From Aselliscus stoliczkanus (Eukaryota; Chordata; Mammalia; Chiroptera; Hipposideridae): a stretch of 64,000 nucleotides of DNA. Below are positions 21,546-32,789 of this stretch, piece after piece; the stretch's first letter is position 1, and each line of letters starts with the position of its first letter. The stretch lies in the NCBI GenBank assembly GCA_033961575.1, contig CM066727.1, forward strand, positions 121,322,434-121,386,433. The letters run 5' to 3'. A program made the position numbers and the translations under genes. The notes below the pieces were generated by a model. The model was given only the letters and a program-made list of their open reading frames with translations, ran no database searches and was not told where the DNA came from.

Positions 21546-24500
21546 AAAGAGGAATTATATTGGGTGGAAAAAGCACTCTTAGGATTGAAGAGTTTCCTCT
21601 GATATATATCAACTTCTTTTCAGACCTCTGTTGATATATGTGAAATTGGAATGTATCTTGGAGAGCATAGTCAACCCTTCATTTGATGATTGGGACTCAT
21701 GGTTTTACCTCCAGTTATAGGACAAATTAATGGCATAATCAGAATTTTGACCCAAGGCCCTTATGAACATTTATTCCTCTGAAGTTTCCCCATTAATCCT
21801 TCCTGCATGACTGCTTCAGCAATATCTAAAATTAATCGTCAGCAATGCAGATGCTGAATAAGATTCCATAAAACTTAACTTGAAATACATATTTAACATA
21901 GTAATTTTAAAAATTATGGGCCCTAGTTTCCTAGATTGCTGGAAAAAATAGTACTTCACTGAGTTTGTGATTTATTTTTCCCATCATAGTAGCTAGATTG
22001 CACTGAACAAACCAAATGATTATGTGATGATTAGCCAATATTATTGCCATTATTATAATGTGAAATGCTCAATTATTCACAGTTCAATTTGGTCATGTCA
22101 CAATAACAACCATGAAATAAAATTCAGTTAAAAAAATAAAGGAAGATGCAAAATACATTTTGTTTTAATTACTTAAATTTCAATAAGGAACGTATATGGA
22201 GAGAACTAGGCTGAGCAAATCAGAGTATTAAGTTATGATTGTCTGAAAAGTATCTTACTGTATTTTGAAGACTTGTTTGCTCTTTCTACAGATGACAATA
22301 TAAGACTATGATTTTGCAAATTTTTAATGTTTTATAATACTCTAGGGGAAATTTTATGGGATCTGAAACACAATAGTTTATTACCACCTTTAAGAAAAAT
22401 GCTTTCCTTACTAATATGATTTGTTGAGGTCACAGGGGAGAAAAAATCATAATTGATGGTTGAACCATCCTATTAAAAGTCCATTAATTCTTGCCACATG
22501 TTTATTTTACTATACACATATTCAGATTAAGTAAGATGTTATCAGGTTTTAGTTATATTAGTCCCACAAATCAAAGCTACTAGAGATATGCATTGAGAGT
22601 ATTATTGCAGAATTTCCCTAGGCAACATGTCTGTGAAACTGAACACCAAGTATTAAACTAATAGAAAAGCTACCAGCTCCAAGTAGAGACCAAAGAACAA
22701 TTGAATTATCACCCACAAAAGCAATCTGGTGAACTATTAACTTGTCATCAATTTTAATAGAATAAAACAACATGGCATCTATTAGCCAATGGAAGAAAAG
22801 TGGTAGAAGTTCACTAGCCTTCCAATTACTCTACCACCCACCTAGAATTGTTGGTTAACTTGAAGAATGCCCTGCTTATGTTTCTTCATGCATTGCTTTT
22901 TTCCCCCCTTTTGTACATGCTTCATATTTTTTTTCACTTCCATAACAAGAGAACTGTGAAAGAATAAAAACTCACTAGAATATCTAAAAATGAGATTGGC
23001 AGGAATCAGTGAGATACATTTTAGTCTGGAAAAGTTCTTACCAGGAAAGCATTCTTCTTTTTTTTTGAAAGCTTTATTCTTTAAGAAATTATTTCTTAAA
23101 GAATAAATACACATAATTTCTATGTATTTTCCAACATAGAAACTTTAAAGAGTTCTTAACTTGACACATTGGTGTCCCAAGCTCCCATGTACTTTAACAT
23201 TTGTCTCCAAGTTTTTATTTTTCAGTGAAGTATTATTATTAGTTGTATTAAAATAAGACATGATGTGCTCTGTAGACCAACAATTGATATGTCCAGCTTT
23301 GGTCATAGTCTGATCTAGTTGCATAAGATACATGTGCAGTGAGCAGAATTCTTATTCTAATTAGGCAAATCTGAAAGGTAACCAGAAAAACTTTTCCAAG
23401 TTAGAGAAAAGTGATGTGTTCAGGATGTTAGCAGATAAATGAAGTGCTCTCAGAATTAAGTGGCTAGATATAATTCCCTCCTTCTGATCTAGGTAGAATA
23501 AGTAATTGTTGGCGCTGTTGCCCCTGCCTTATACCAAGCAGCATAGCTGGTTGTTGGACCTTTGTTGGACCATATGAGATACACTAGGTCATTTGGCCAC
23601 CAGCCAGTAAAGTCACTGGGAAATGGGGAAAATTATACTTTTGAATTGTATACAAAATATATGTGGGGATTAGACCCTGAGCAATCCTATCCTAAAGTGT
23701 ACAAAAAAATCTTGATATCCTTGCTACAGTGATTTTCTCAGTTTTTCTTAATTTACAGATGTTTATTTTTGGCTTGGTAACACTTATTTCATTTCTTTAT
23801 TTTACAGTAAATTCTTTTAGCAACAATAAATGGAAATAAAGGTCAATGTCTAGTGAAATGTTTACTGCATTTCAATTTCTCTAGAAAGTTGATAACAAAC
23901 ATATAACTACAAAATGATTGCTGATGTTTATCATTTACTCATACTATGGGAGCCACAGTGATGTTACTGAACATATGAAGACCAGAAACTGCCGTAAAGC
24001 CTTAACATCTACTTCAAAACAAGAATATTTTAAGAATCTAGACTTCAGCAAGCATGTTTACAATGTACTTCGTGAAAATTGATTTAGCATTTAGATCAAA
24101 CTGCTTTCTTTCAAGTCCAAGTTTTTTTTTTCACATACAGAAAGTGAAGAATAGTTGTTACTATGCTAGTTCCATTAACAGAAGAATTTCACAAACACTT
24201 AAATAATACAAATTTATGTGTAATCAGATACTTTAAGTATCAAAAAGTTAACTTTGATAAATATGATACTGTTTCATCCAATTCGTGTAATCTATTAACG
24301 ATTTAGGAAATTTATTAGGTCAAAGGTGAAATATCTCACATCATTTGGAATGCTAATATAAACTATCAATGTTCAAAGTTGAAAATGATTTGTTTACATC
24401 CTGTTTAAAATTTATTTGAAATCTTTAATCAAAGTATTTAACAAATTGGACACTAAATAACTCTGGTTTTTTGAAGCTTTTATTGAATCAAAGCTCTTTA

Positions 24501-25200
24501 AAATAAAATATAAAAACTGGAAAACATTAAAATATATCCCCACAAAAGCAAGAGAGGAACTGAAAAAAAAAAAAAGATGATGAGGGCTTACACGGTGTTT
24601 AAGATTTAGTTTTGTAATTGTGTTTAGGAATAGTTCTACTGGTTCAAGTCACTTCTAATTGTATTTCTATTTTTAATTTGATAAGTATATTCTGTAAAGG
24701 AAGGAACTGAAACTAATCACCCTTACAATTTCACAGCATCAAAGTTTGGAAAAACCAATAGAAATAAACATAAATAGAGATATTACTTGATGAATTTTAT
24801 CTTGCAAAACTATTTGTCTAAAAACGGAATTTAATGGTGCACCAATAGAGTAACCATGAAAATTCATGGGTTAAAATGTTTACATATTCGATTAAGGAAA
24901 AAGCAACTATAATCTGAGAAGAACTTTCATTTCTCAGGATTTGCTCTGATCTGCTGGATAGCTCAGTACCTCTAGAGAAAGCATTTGGCCAATTAAAATA
25001 TTATAATCTTCAGACAGGAGCCCATTGAAGATGTCAGTTTTGTTTAAGATGTCAACTATTCCTACTCTAGATGATAAAGTATATGACCATCCTATTCTGA
25101 ACAGGCTGCACATATAAAGTCCAGAACACTCCAATTTTTCCTTAAGCAATAATGCATATTATGCTGTTTCAGTGTGAGGCATTAAAAGACCTTTGCTGCT
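21546..25200. other. long unique stretch
   Basis: Over 3.6 kb without a repeat family or gene I can support. Items seen are a perfect 17-bp inverted repeat at 23073-23107, a small tandem TGTTGGACC pair at about 23553-23571, and an A13 run near 24562. Open frames on the minus strand near 22842-23333 have no recognisable motif and are treated as chance. Confidence 0.4.
23073..23107. repeat. perfect 17-bp inverted repeat
   Basis: TTTATTCTTTAAGAAAT at 23073-23089 is followed by one T and then its exact reverse complement, ATTTCTTAAAGAATAAA, at 23091-23107. The structure is AT-rich and could form a cruciform or hairpin. Confidence 0.95.
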
Positions 25201-25406
25201 CTTTTTTATTTTGAAATACTTTTTATTACACACAGAGAGAAAGTGCATAAATTATAAGTTTACAGCTAAGGGAATTTTCACAAGGTGAATTCCTCCATGA
25301 AACTGGCACCCAGATCATAAAGAGAACATACCCAACATCCTGGAAGCCCCCTCCAGTCCTCTCTGTTACTACATTCTCACCCTCAGGGTAATCTAAATAA
25401 TAAATA

Positions 25407-25659
25407 CTAAAAACATAACTTTTTAAAAATTAAATTTACTGGGGTGAGAATGGTTAATAAAATTACATATGTTTCAGGTGTACAATTCTGTAATACATCA
25501 TCTATATATCACACTATGTGCTCGCCACCCAGAGTCAGTTCTCCTTCCATCACCATAATATTTAACTCCCTTTACCCTCATCTACCTCCCCTACTTACCC
25601 TCTGGTAACCACTAAACTGTTGTCTGTGACTGAGTTTTTCTAAAAACATAAATTTTTAA
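25407..25659 (-). mobile_element. 5'-truncated younger L1 with TSD
   Basis: The insert is 25427-25639. It reads as the reverse of an L1 3' UTR: ATATGTTTCAGGTGTACAAT, then CTCGCCACCCAGAGTCAG and CTCTGGTAACCACTAAACTG. The 20-bp target duplication starts CTAAAAACATAA at 25407-25426 and again at 25640-25659, with one mismatch. The older L1 reads through when the insert is removed. Confidence 0.75.
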
Positions 25660-25779
25660 TGTAGTATGTTATAATGTGCAGGTTTTTGAACTTTATATAA
25701 ATGGAATCACACATTATGCTTTTCCATCTGATTTATTGTATTAAATATTATTTGCCTGAGATTTATTCACATTGTTTTG

Positions 25780-25817
25780 AATATTGGTAGTTTTTAATAT
25801 TGAAAACTACCAATATT
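25780..25817. repeat. perfect 15-bp hairpin
   Basis: AATATTGGTAGTTTT (25780-25794) and its exact complement AAAACTACCAATATT (25803-25817) flank an 8-nt loop, within old L1 sequence that normally has no such palindrome. Confidence 0.92.
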
Positions 25818-25960
25818 GTAGTTTTGGAGGCTAGTCCATGCATTGATCTCTACTAGTCTTGGTGGACATTTAGGCTGTTTCTAGCTTGGGGCTACTGTAT
25901 AAAGTGTTATGAACATCCTTATACATGTCTTTTAGGAATTTGTGCATCTTCCTGATGTAA

Positions 25961-26460
25961 AAATTTAAAACCTCATTTTACTTTAAAAATTTATTTTAAA
26001 TAAATTAATTTCTTTATTGAAGCAACTTCTTTTTATTTCCAAATGAATAACAGGACAGTTAATCTTCAAGTGAGATCAGTAAACATTTTATACTTTTTCC
26101 TGTAGCCTTGTGTTTTTATGCACATCCATGTATTAACTCGTTTTATTTCCTGCTCTTACATGGCATCCAGTGACCATCACCCTTATAGCTGAGAGGCCAT
26201 TTTAGGAACACCCTTCTATCACTCTTATTCTGTAACTAATTGCTTTCAGAATCTTGCAGAAAATGATACATCTGTCAGTGCAAATCTCAGTAATACTACT
26301 GGGGCTTCTGCCTAATTACAGACTTTGTTCTTTTGGAACAAGGTGAGTCATAAATAAATAAATTAGTCATACAAATAGGCTGTCCTAAAAATATTGATTA
26401 CATTTTTTTCTGCAAATACCAAAAAATAGTTTGGTGGATCAATTCATTGTAGCTTCAAAC
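25961..26460. other. unique stretch, nothing recognised
   Basis: No repeat or gene recognised. Confidence 0.4.
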
Positions 26461-26464
26461 CCTT

Positions 26465-26576
26465 TATAGACATTCTTCAGGGCCGGTCGAGTGGTGTGGT
26501 GGTTAAGCGCTAGCTTGGGAAGCCAGCGTCCCTGGTTCGGTCTCACATATGAGGGCCGGTGACAATGTCCTCAAAA

Positions 26577-26619
<43 letters not shown>

Positions 26620-26637
26620 AATATAGACATTCTTCAG
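26465..26637 (+). mobile_element. tRNA-derived SINE, short form, (ATAA)n tail, TSD
   Basis: The body starts about 26481 with GGGCCGGTCGAGTGGTGTGG, followed by a B-box-like CTGGTTCGGTCTC and ATGAGGGCCGGTGACAATG. Its tail is a pure (AAAT)n run at 26574-26620. The perfect 16-bp duplication TATAGACATTCTTCAG lies at 26465-26480 and 26622-26637. Confidence 0.92.
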
Positions 26638-26639
26638 GA

Positions 26640-27335
26640 AAGAGTAGTTACTCTTACATAAAATATATACCAATGTAGACTGGATATTGAACAGCTGGTA
26701 TGGGACAAAATTGTGTTTGGGAGATTTTTTTTACTTTCCTCTTCTGAGAAGCAGGGAATTTGATTCAAATGGAATCAGTTGGTTTGATATTGTACTGTAT
26801 CTTTAGCATTATCTACTTTAGTAGATTTATCTTAGACTTGCTTGAAATCACATAAACTCCTTGCAAAAATCGAGGCCTGGGAAAAAAGAAGTCTGTTTTC
26901 TCCAAATATTTCTGTGTCTAAAGGTCATGTCAGCAATATAATGTAGGTTAGAAAGAAACTATCAGTAATTGATTAAGCTTAGGGGGAATTCAGCCAACTT
27001 AGTCTTGCTTAATTATCATTTTGTATGCCTGAATTATTGTATACATAGTGATATTGTTTCTACATCTTCGGTGAATTAATTTCAACCTCTACATTGCTGA
27101 ATAACTTTCAGGCAAACACATTTAGCCATTCTGAAGTAAATATTTTTTTATGAAATAATATAGGGTTACATAAAATATTAATTTCCTGATATTTGAACAA
27201 AGTAATGGTGGAGTTTTTCCAAATATTTTCTAGAATAAAATTGAAAAACTTCTAACGAATCAAATGAAATAGATTTAGATCTGACATACAATAATAAAAA
27301 CAAGAGCAACCAAAATAACGAAAGCAATAATAATA
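26640..27335. other. unique stretch, nothing recognised
   Basis: No repeat family or gene is supported. Confidence 0.4.
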
Positions 27336-27339
27336 TCCA

Positions 27340-27542
27340 TGCTTATTTGGGCCTCATCATCTATGTGCTGGACCTGGTGCTAAGTCCTGTTTTCGCATTG
27401 ACTCATTTTATCCTAATAGAAAGTGAGGTGTAAGGAGGTTAAAGTATTTGCACCATGTTAAATAGCTGATTGGTGGGAGACAGAACTGGACCCAAGACTC
27501 TGATTTCAAGGTCTAACCTTTAAACCACTGTAATGGTTCTCA
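27340..27542 (+). mobile_element. MIR SINE
   Basis: CTATGTGCTGGACCTGGTGC, TGACTCATTTTATCCTAATA, AGAACTGGACCCAAGACTCT and CTTTAAACCACTGTAATGG follow MIR from its core to its right end. Confidence 0.7.
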
Positions 27543-28495
27543 TTAGAGCCAAGAGGGGTCTTTGATAAGAAATAATACAGGGAATCATGTTTTCCTGTAG
27601 CATGATTCTTCGTCTTTCTTAAATAATTTTACATTTCATAAGGTGCCCATATGCAAGGATAGGTTTATGACTTGATTGTCCTAAATTACAATGGCAGACA
27701 AATTCTTCATAACTCTTCTCTGAGGGAGGTGGAAGGAGCACAGTACCTCTCACTGAAATGGGAATGAGGCCTAGTACTTTTTCAGCATGCTTGTGTTCTT
27801 GGTCCTGCAGTAAAAGATCTTTTAAAACTCAGTTCTTTTCCAAGAACCTCTCATTTTCATTCTTCTGACACACTTTTCACTGCTTTCTCCTCACCACCCA
27901 CATCAAGGTCAAATATCTCCCTTTCCCGCTGTGATGCTTGTGCTCCTGCCTACATCATTTCACTCATTCCTCCTACCTGCTTTCCTAATGCCTCTTTTCA
28001 TTTGAAGCAAGTGCATCTTCCACCTACTTGCATTAAAATCTGAAGATTCCCTTAGATTCTAGATACTGGTATATAAATAGATATATTTTTTCCCAGGCAA
28101 AACTACTCTGAAAAACGATAAGTTTGCTTTTCCAGTTAAGTATAAGCCCACTATTCTATATATACTCTTCTAAATGCAAGTTTTAAATGAATACACTTCC
28201 TTACTGAGTCTTAAAATAAATTATGAAACTTTGTATGAGTTTATATAATCATGATTTGAAAGTTCATTCTTCATCCTTTATAATTGAGAATAACAATTCT
28301 ACGACCATACTTTTGTACTAGTAAACTTGATAATAATTTGTGATTTTTGCATTACCTGCTTATTAACCAGCAGTTAAAATATCTTAATTGAGTTTTACTC
28401 ATTGATATGTTATTCTATATTATTTTCAAATGTCTAAAAATGTTTTAATACAAGTAAAAAGGCATTTGCTATAAAATAGATTTTATACTTTGGTC
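27543..28495. other. unique stretch, nothing certain
   Basis: 27830-28050 is pyrimidine-rich and might be a diverged minus-strand L2, but I could not align it convincingly. Confidence 0.35.
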
Positions 28496-28496
28496 A

Positions 28497-28680
28497 ATTC
28501 ATTCATTAATCTATTCAACAAATTCTATTTGCCACCTACTATGTGCCAGGTGATACTGTTTGCATAAGGAATACAGTGGTTGAAAGACATAGAAAGTCTT
28601 TCTTTCATGAGGCCTACAGTCTAGTAGGGTAGACAATAAAAAAGTTAACAAAAAGAAAAGTAAGATATTTAGTATCTCTA
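28497..28680 (+). mobile_element. L2 3' fragment
   Basis: TTCATTCATTAATCTATTCA, ACCTACTATGTGCCAGGTGA and AGGCCTACAGTCTAGTAGG match the L2 3' text. Confidence 0.7.
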
Positions 28681-29045
28681 AATATTTTTGAGTTAATGGT
28701 CTCCTTCAGTGACCCAAGGAGATAAATAAAAGGGGGTGAGGATGGAGTATAACTGTGGGGAGGTCATGTACAAGTATTTTGATGCTTAATTTAATGTATA
28801 ACACTTGAAATTTTATATTCTTTTCATGACCTAACAAAGAATTGCTAGATGTGATCCTGTCAACCAGTATTTCAGTGTGCATCCACTCCTATACTGATTA
28901 TGTTATTTACTTCAGAGATTGTGGTTTTTGCTTTTCAGCAATGGAATGGAGAGTTGGGAGAATAGGCCCTCATCCTCACCTAACTTACATGGACAAATCA
29001 CTAGGATGTAAAAAATGTCTTACCCATAACATGAAAGATCTGGAC
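28681..29045. other. unique stretch, nothing recognised
   Basis: No gene or repeat family recognised. Confidence 0.4.
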
Positions 29046-29203
29046 TAGTCAGAGTTTTTAACCAGGGGCCCACAGACTTCTGAAGAGTAAAATTCATGGG
29101 AACTATGGAATTAAATGAGAAAAATTATTTTTATTTTCCAAAACCTTTAACTGAAATTTAGCATTTCCTTTAATTATGAACAAGCTGTAATTATATCAGC
29201 ACA
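29046..29203. mobile_element. old hAT-like DNA repeat, left part
   Basis: TTTTTAACCAGGGGCCCACA, then CCTTTAACTGAAATTTAGCA and TTTCCTTTAATTATGAA resemble a common non-autonomous DNA repeat. It continues after the L1, at 32419-32660 (ACCAGTAGAAATCACCC), so the L1 inserted into it. The exact family name is uncertain. Confidence 0.5.
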
Positions 29204-29218
29204 GCCCATGAGTTTTTT
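29204..29218. repeat. L1 target-site duplication, first copy
   Basis: GCCCATGAGTTTTTT, identical to 32404-32418, brackets the minus-strand L1. Confidence 0.92.
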
Positions 29219-29374
29219 TTAAATTTATTTTTTACAGCAGTGCAATAGTTACACATTTTACCCCTCAAAGTGAAAACCCCTCCCCCAATCTGCCTTCCCA
29301 CTCCCCCACCATATTATATATTTCTATTACAATTGCCCTGACCCCACTCCCACACTGTACTCCTCATCCCTTGA

Positions 29375-29376
<2 letters not shown>

Positions 29377-29417
<41 letters not shown>
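29377..29417. repeat. (AT)n microsatellite
   Basis: About 40 bp of pure AT inside the 3' UTR of the deleted L1. Confidence 0.95.
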
Positions 29418-29418
<1 letters not shown>

Positions 29419-29654
29419 CAATAACAGTTAACATTTAATATTATACAACATCAGCTTCAGGTGTACAGCACAGTGATCAAGCCTCTACCCCATCCCCGTA
29501 GCGGTCTCCCCAACAAGACACCCCACAAAGTATTCACAACATTATTCATTACATTCCCAGAACTGCCCCGACATCCCTGCGGCAACATTAAACCTTTCCA
29601 CTCTCCCTCCCCCTTCCAGCCAGCAACCATCAGTTTTTCCTTTATATTTGCTTG

Positions 29655-30320
29655 ATATGATTTAAATCTTCTTAAATTTACTGAGACTTGTTTTGTGGCC
29701 TTACATGTGGTCTATCTTGGAAACTGTCCCATGTGCATTTTAGAAGAATGTATATTCTGTTGTTTTGGGGTGAAATACACTAAAAATATCAATGAAATCC
29801 AGCTGGTCTAAAGTGTCATTTAAGGCCACTCTTTCTGTGTTGATTTTCTGTCTAGAGGATCTGTCCATTGGTGACAATGGGGTGTTGATGTCCCCTACTA
29901 CAATAGTGTTACTGTAGATCTCTGTCTTTTTGTCTGTCAAAATCTGTTTTATATAATTAAGAGCTCCTATGCTGGGTGCATAGATGTTTACTAGGGTTAT
30001 GTTCTCTTGTTGAACCGATCCCTTTATTATTAGGTAGTGTCCTTCTTTGTCTTTTATTGTAGTCTTCATTTTGTAGTCTATTTTGTCTAAAACAAATATT
30101 GCTACTCCAGCTTTTTTTCTCATTTCCATTTGCAAGAAATATCTTATTCCATCCCTTTACTTTCAGTCTGTGTGTCTTTTGCTCTAAGATGAGTCTTTTG
30201 TAAACAGCATATACATGGGTTCTATTTTCTTATCCACTCAGCCACTCTCTGTCTTTTGTTTGGAGCAGTTAGCCCATTCACATTTAAAGTGATTAATGAT
30301 AGGTGTATATGTATTGCCAT
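29655..30320 (-). pseudogene. L1 ORF2 endonuclease fragment
   Basis: L1 ORF2 encodes an apurinic-type endonuclease and a reverse transcriptase. From an ATG at 30320-30318 the minus strand reads MAIHIHLSLITLNVNGLTAP, then NKRQRVAEWIRK, the canonical ORF2 start, before a stop. After frame changes the frame at 30135-29743 is open. It shows VNIYAPSIGALNYIKQ, VVGDINTPLSPMDRSSRQK and FHPKTTEYTFF. The family has GDFNT where this copy has GDINT; the D and N residues of that motif are present. Everything after the endonuclease is deleted. Confidence 0.8.
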
Positions 30321-30399
30321 TTTGTTATTTGTATTCCTGGTCTTCTTAGGTTAGCCTGTTTACCCCTTTCTTCTGCTTAAAAAAGCCCTTTTAACATTT

Positions 30400-30687
30400 C
30401 TTGCAATGCTGGCTTGGTGGTAATGAATTTCTTAAGCTTATTCTTTTCTGAGAAGCTCTTTATTTCTCCTTCAATTTTAAGTGATAAGCCCTGGTGGGTA
30501 GAGTAATTTTGGTTGTAGGCCTTTATTTTGAGTCACTCTGAATATTTCCTGCCACTCCCTTCTGGACTGCAGAGTTTCTGTAGAAAAGTCTGCTGTTAGT
30601 CTTATAGGAGTTCCTTTGTATGTAACCTACTGTCTTTCTCTTGTTGCTTTTAGGATTCTGTCTTTGTCTTTAACCTTTGCCATTTTA

Positions 30688-30718
<31 letters not shown>

Positions 30719-31397
30719 ATTTTTTTGAGGGCAGTGCCACTGGCCCTCATATGTGGGACCGAACCCGGGACTCTGGCTTCCCAAGCCAATGCTTAAACAC
30801 CACGCCACTCGGCCGGCCCTAATCTTTGCCATTTTAACAATGATGTCTCTTGGTGTGGACCTGTTTGGGGTCAGCTTGTTTGAAACTCTCTGTACTTCCT
30901 GGACTTATATGTTGATTTCCTTCACCAGGGTAGGGAAATTTTCAGTTATTATTTTTTCAAATACATTCTCAACCCCTTGCTTCTTCTCTTCATCTTCTGG
31001 TATTCCTATGATGCATTATTGTTTTGTTCATGTTGTCCCATAGGGCTCTTAAACTATTTTCATTGTGTTTTATTCTTTTGTCTTTTTGTTGTCCCAACTA
31101 GGTGATTTCTGCTATTTGGCCTTCTAAATCACTGATCCAATCCTCTGCTTCATCTATCTACTGGTGATTCCTTTGAGTGTGTTCTTCATTTCAGTTATTG
31201 TATTCTTTAGTTCTAACTGGTTGTTTTTTTATGATTTCTCTATCCTTCCTTATGTCCTCATTAAGTTCATTAAACATTCTTATCATAAGTGTTCTAAACT
31301 CTGTCTCTGAAAGGTTGGATCCTTCTGTTTTATTTAATTCTATTTCTAGAGGTTTCTTCTGATCTTTTACTTGTGACATGTTTCTTTGTTTCCTCAT
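30400..31397 (-). pseudogene. L1 ORF1 remnant
   Basis: ORF1 protein coats L1 RNA as a trimeric coiled-coil RNA-binding chaperone. The minus strand starts MRKQRNMSQVKDQKKPLEIE at 31397 and continues LSETEFRTLMIRMFNELNED, the N-terminal coiled-coil region, to a stop near 31191. Beyond that, ORF1-like sequence continues in broken frames to a C-terminal region near 30450 (EKNKLKKFITTKPALQEMLK in translation). The SINE at 30688 splits it. Confidence 0.75.
30671..30836 (-). mobile_element. tRNA-derived SINE, short form, nested in L1 ORF1
   Basis: The body is 30688-30819. On the minus strand it reads GGGCCGGCCGAGTGGCGTGG, then GGGTTCGGTCCCACATATG, then GGGCCAGTGGCACTGCC and an A/T-rich tail. The target duplication TAACCTTTGCCATTTTA (30671-30687) / TAATCTTTGCCATTTTA (30820-30836) has one mismatch, so the SINE postdates the L1. 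Confidence 0.92.
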
Positions 31398-32403
31398 TCT
31401 GGCTGTGGCTCTAGGATTGCTTTGATGTATTAGATCACCAGGAAAGCCCCGGCTGGATCATGCAAGGCACACAGCTCACGGCCCAACACTCCCAGGAAAA
31501 CTCCCAGTCCCAATCAGCCGCTCGCAGCTCAGGCTGAGCAGCCCAACAACCAATCACCAGTCTGGCAACTCTGCATGCACAGCTCAGAGAGCGGGGACCC
31601 AAGGCAGCTCATGCACTCCCTCCCGCTTCTCAGTGAGCAGTCTCTTGGAGCCGGAGAGCACCCGCCCGGTCTTTCCCGGGCTACGCAGCACAAGCAGCAT
31701 GGAGGGTGGGGCTCCAAGGCAGCATGTGCCCGCAGGCACACGCATACTTCTGCACCAATTCCACCAGACCAATGTGGTCCCGGACCTGACCCACTGTGGA
31801 AGGGCCCAACACTGACAAAATGGCACCCTCCTGTACACTACTCATGTGCAAGCTCCACACCAGGGGAACAATAGTCCCAAAACCTCCAGCTCCTGCTCCA
31901 AAGGCACTCAGTTCAGTCCGTCCCTGCAGGCTTCTGGGCCCAGCTCACACAGCTACTACCTCCACCAGGAACCAGGTGAGTGTTCACCAGGGAGTGAGTC
32001 CGTGTGCTGGCTCCACTGGTTCTCTAGCTGCCCTCAGCCTCACCGAGCTGAGCAAAGAAAGTCCTCACTAATTTCTACTGCCAGCTATTGTGGAACTCCT
32101 CTTCCCAGAAAAGTAACTCTGGGCTGGTGATCTTGGTGTGTGGCCCAAGGGTCTCTCCCCAAACCAGAGAAGCCTCCCCACAGCTGGGACCTCCCTCATG
32201 GGGTTCGCCCTCTCTTGTCTCCACCCCTCCTACCAGACTCAACGTGGCCTCCTCTTTAAGTTCTTCGTTTAGTGGTTCTGTTCATCTAGTGTTCAGAGGA
32301 CTTCTGGGGTTGAATGTTGTATAAATTATTTGTAATTTTGTTGTGATCCTGGGAGGCAGTTGGCACAGTGTCTGTCTATTCCGCTATCTTACTGGAAGTT
32401 CCT
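31398..32403 (-). promoter_or_regulatory. L1 5' untranslated region
   Basis: About 1 kb of sequence, clearly more GC-rich than the window, lies upstream of ORF1 at the 5' end of a TSD-bounded L1. By position it is the element's internal promoter region. Short open frames on both strands across 31529-32324 result from the GC-rich composition and show no known domain. Confidence 0.6.
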
Positions 32404-32418
32404 GCCCATGAGTTTTTT
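32404..32418. repeat. L1 target-site duplication, second copy
   Basis: GCCCATGAGTTTTTT, identical to 29204-29218. Confidence 0.92.
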
Positions 32419-32660
32419 ACCAGTAGAAATCACCCATAATTTTGTATCATTCTACCATTGTTATGTATATTTCAAGTTGTCATTTAATCCCATTCCTATT
32501 GAGAAATTATGATAATTATTACATTCACAGCAAGATCATGCTACTAAATACATTAATAAACACATATAATACCATGTCAATATTTTTTACATACCATAAT
32601 AAACTAATTTTAATATAATTTATTCCCTCTATAATCATTTTGTGAAATAAAATAACAGGA
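32419..32660. mobile_element. old hAT-like DNA repeat, right part
   Basis: Continuation of the repeat at 29046-29203 after the L1 (ACCAGTAGAAATCACCCATA, then TATTGAGAAATTATGATAAT). Confidence 0.45.
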
Positions 32661-32789
32661 TGAGAGAAAATGATTGTATGAAATTAAAACATATCAGTAT
32701 AAAATAGAATATATATATGTATATTCTGCTTTAATATGCCAGTAAAAGAGGAGCTCTGCAGGAAACGATATTTGAATTGATAGATAAAT

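Larger units (their letters stand above)
25204..25960 (-). mobile_element. old L1 3' region with nested insertion
   Basis: The plus strand reads GAAAGTGCATAAATTATAAG, CTGGCACCCAGATCATAAAG, CTTTATATAAATGGAATCAC and GGTGGACATTTAGGCTGTTT, the reverse complement of an old L1ME/MC-type 3' UTR. A younger truncated L1 lies at 25427-25639, and a new-looking hairpin sits at 25780-25817. Confidence 0.65.
29219..32403 (-). mobile_element. internally deleted L1 with intact 5' end
   Basis: Read on the minus strand from 32403, it runs through a GC-richer 5' region (beginning AGGAACTTCCAGTAAGATAG), an ORF1 remnant, and the start of ORF2 to within the endonuclease domain. Near 29645-29656 it jumps to a 3' UTR (ACTGATGGTTGCTGGCTGG). 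The tail lies in T-rich plus-strand DNA at 29219. Reverse transcriptase and the C-terminal domain are missing. It is bounded by a perfect 15-bp duplication. Its 3' UTR holds an (AT)20 microsatellite, and a short SINE has inserted into it at 30688. It needs L1 proteins from elsewhere, much like a HAL1-type half-L1. Confidence 0.85.

Noticed and set aside
26574..26620. Regularly repeated DNA as a CRISPR-like array
   Set aside because: It is the simple (AAAT)n tail of a SINE with no spacers; the window is mammalian.
31529..32324. Several overlapping open frames on both strands with proline/cysteine-rich products
   Set aside because: They lie in the GC-rich 5' region of an L1, overlap each other on both strands and have no recognisable domain; composition explains them.
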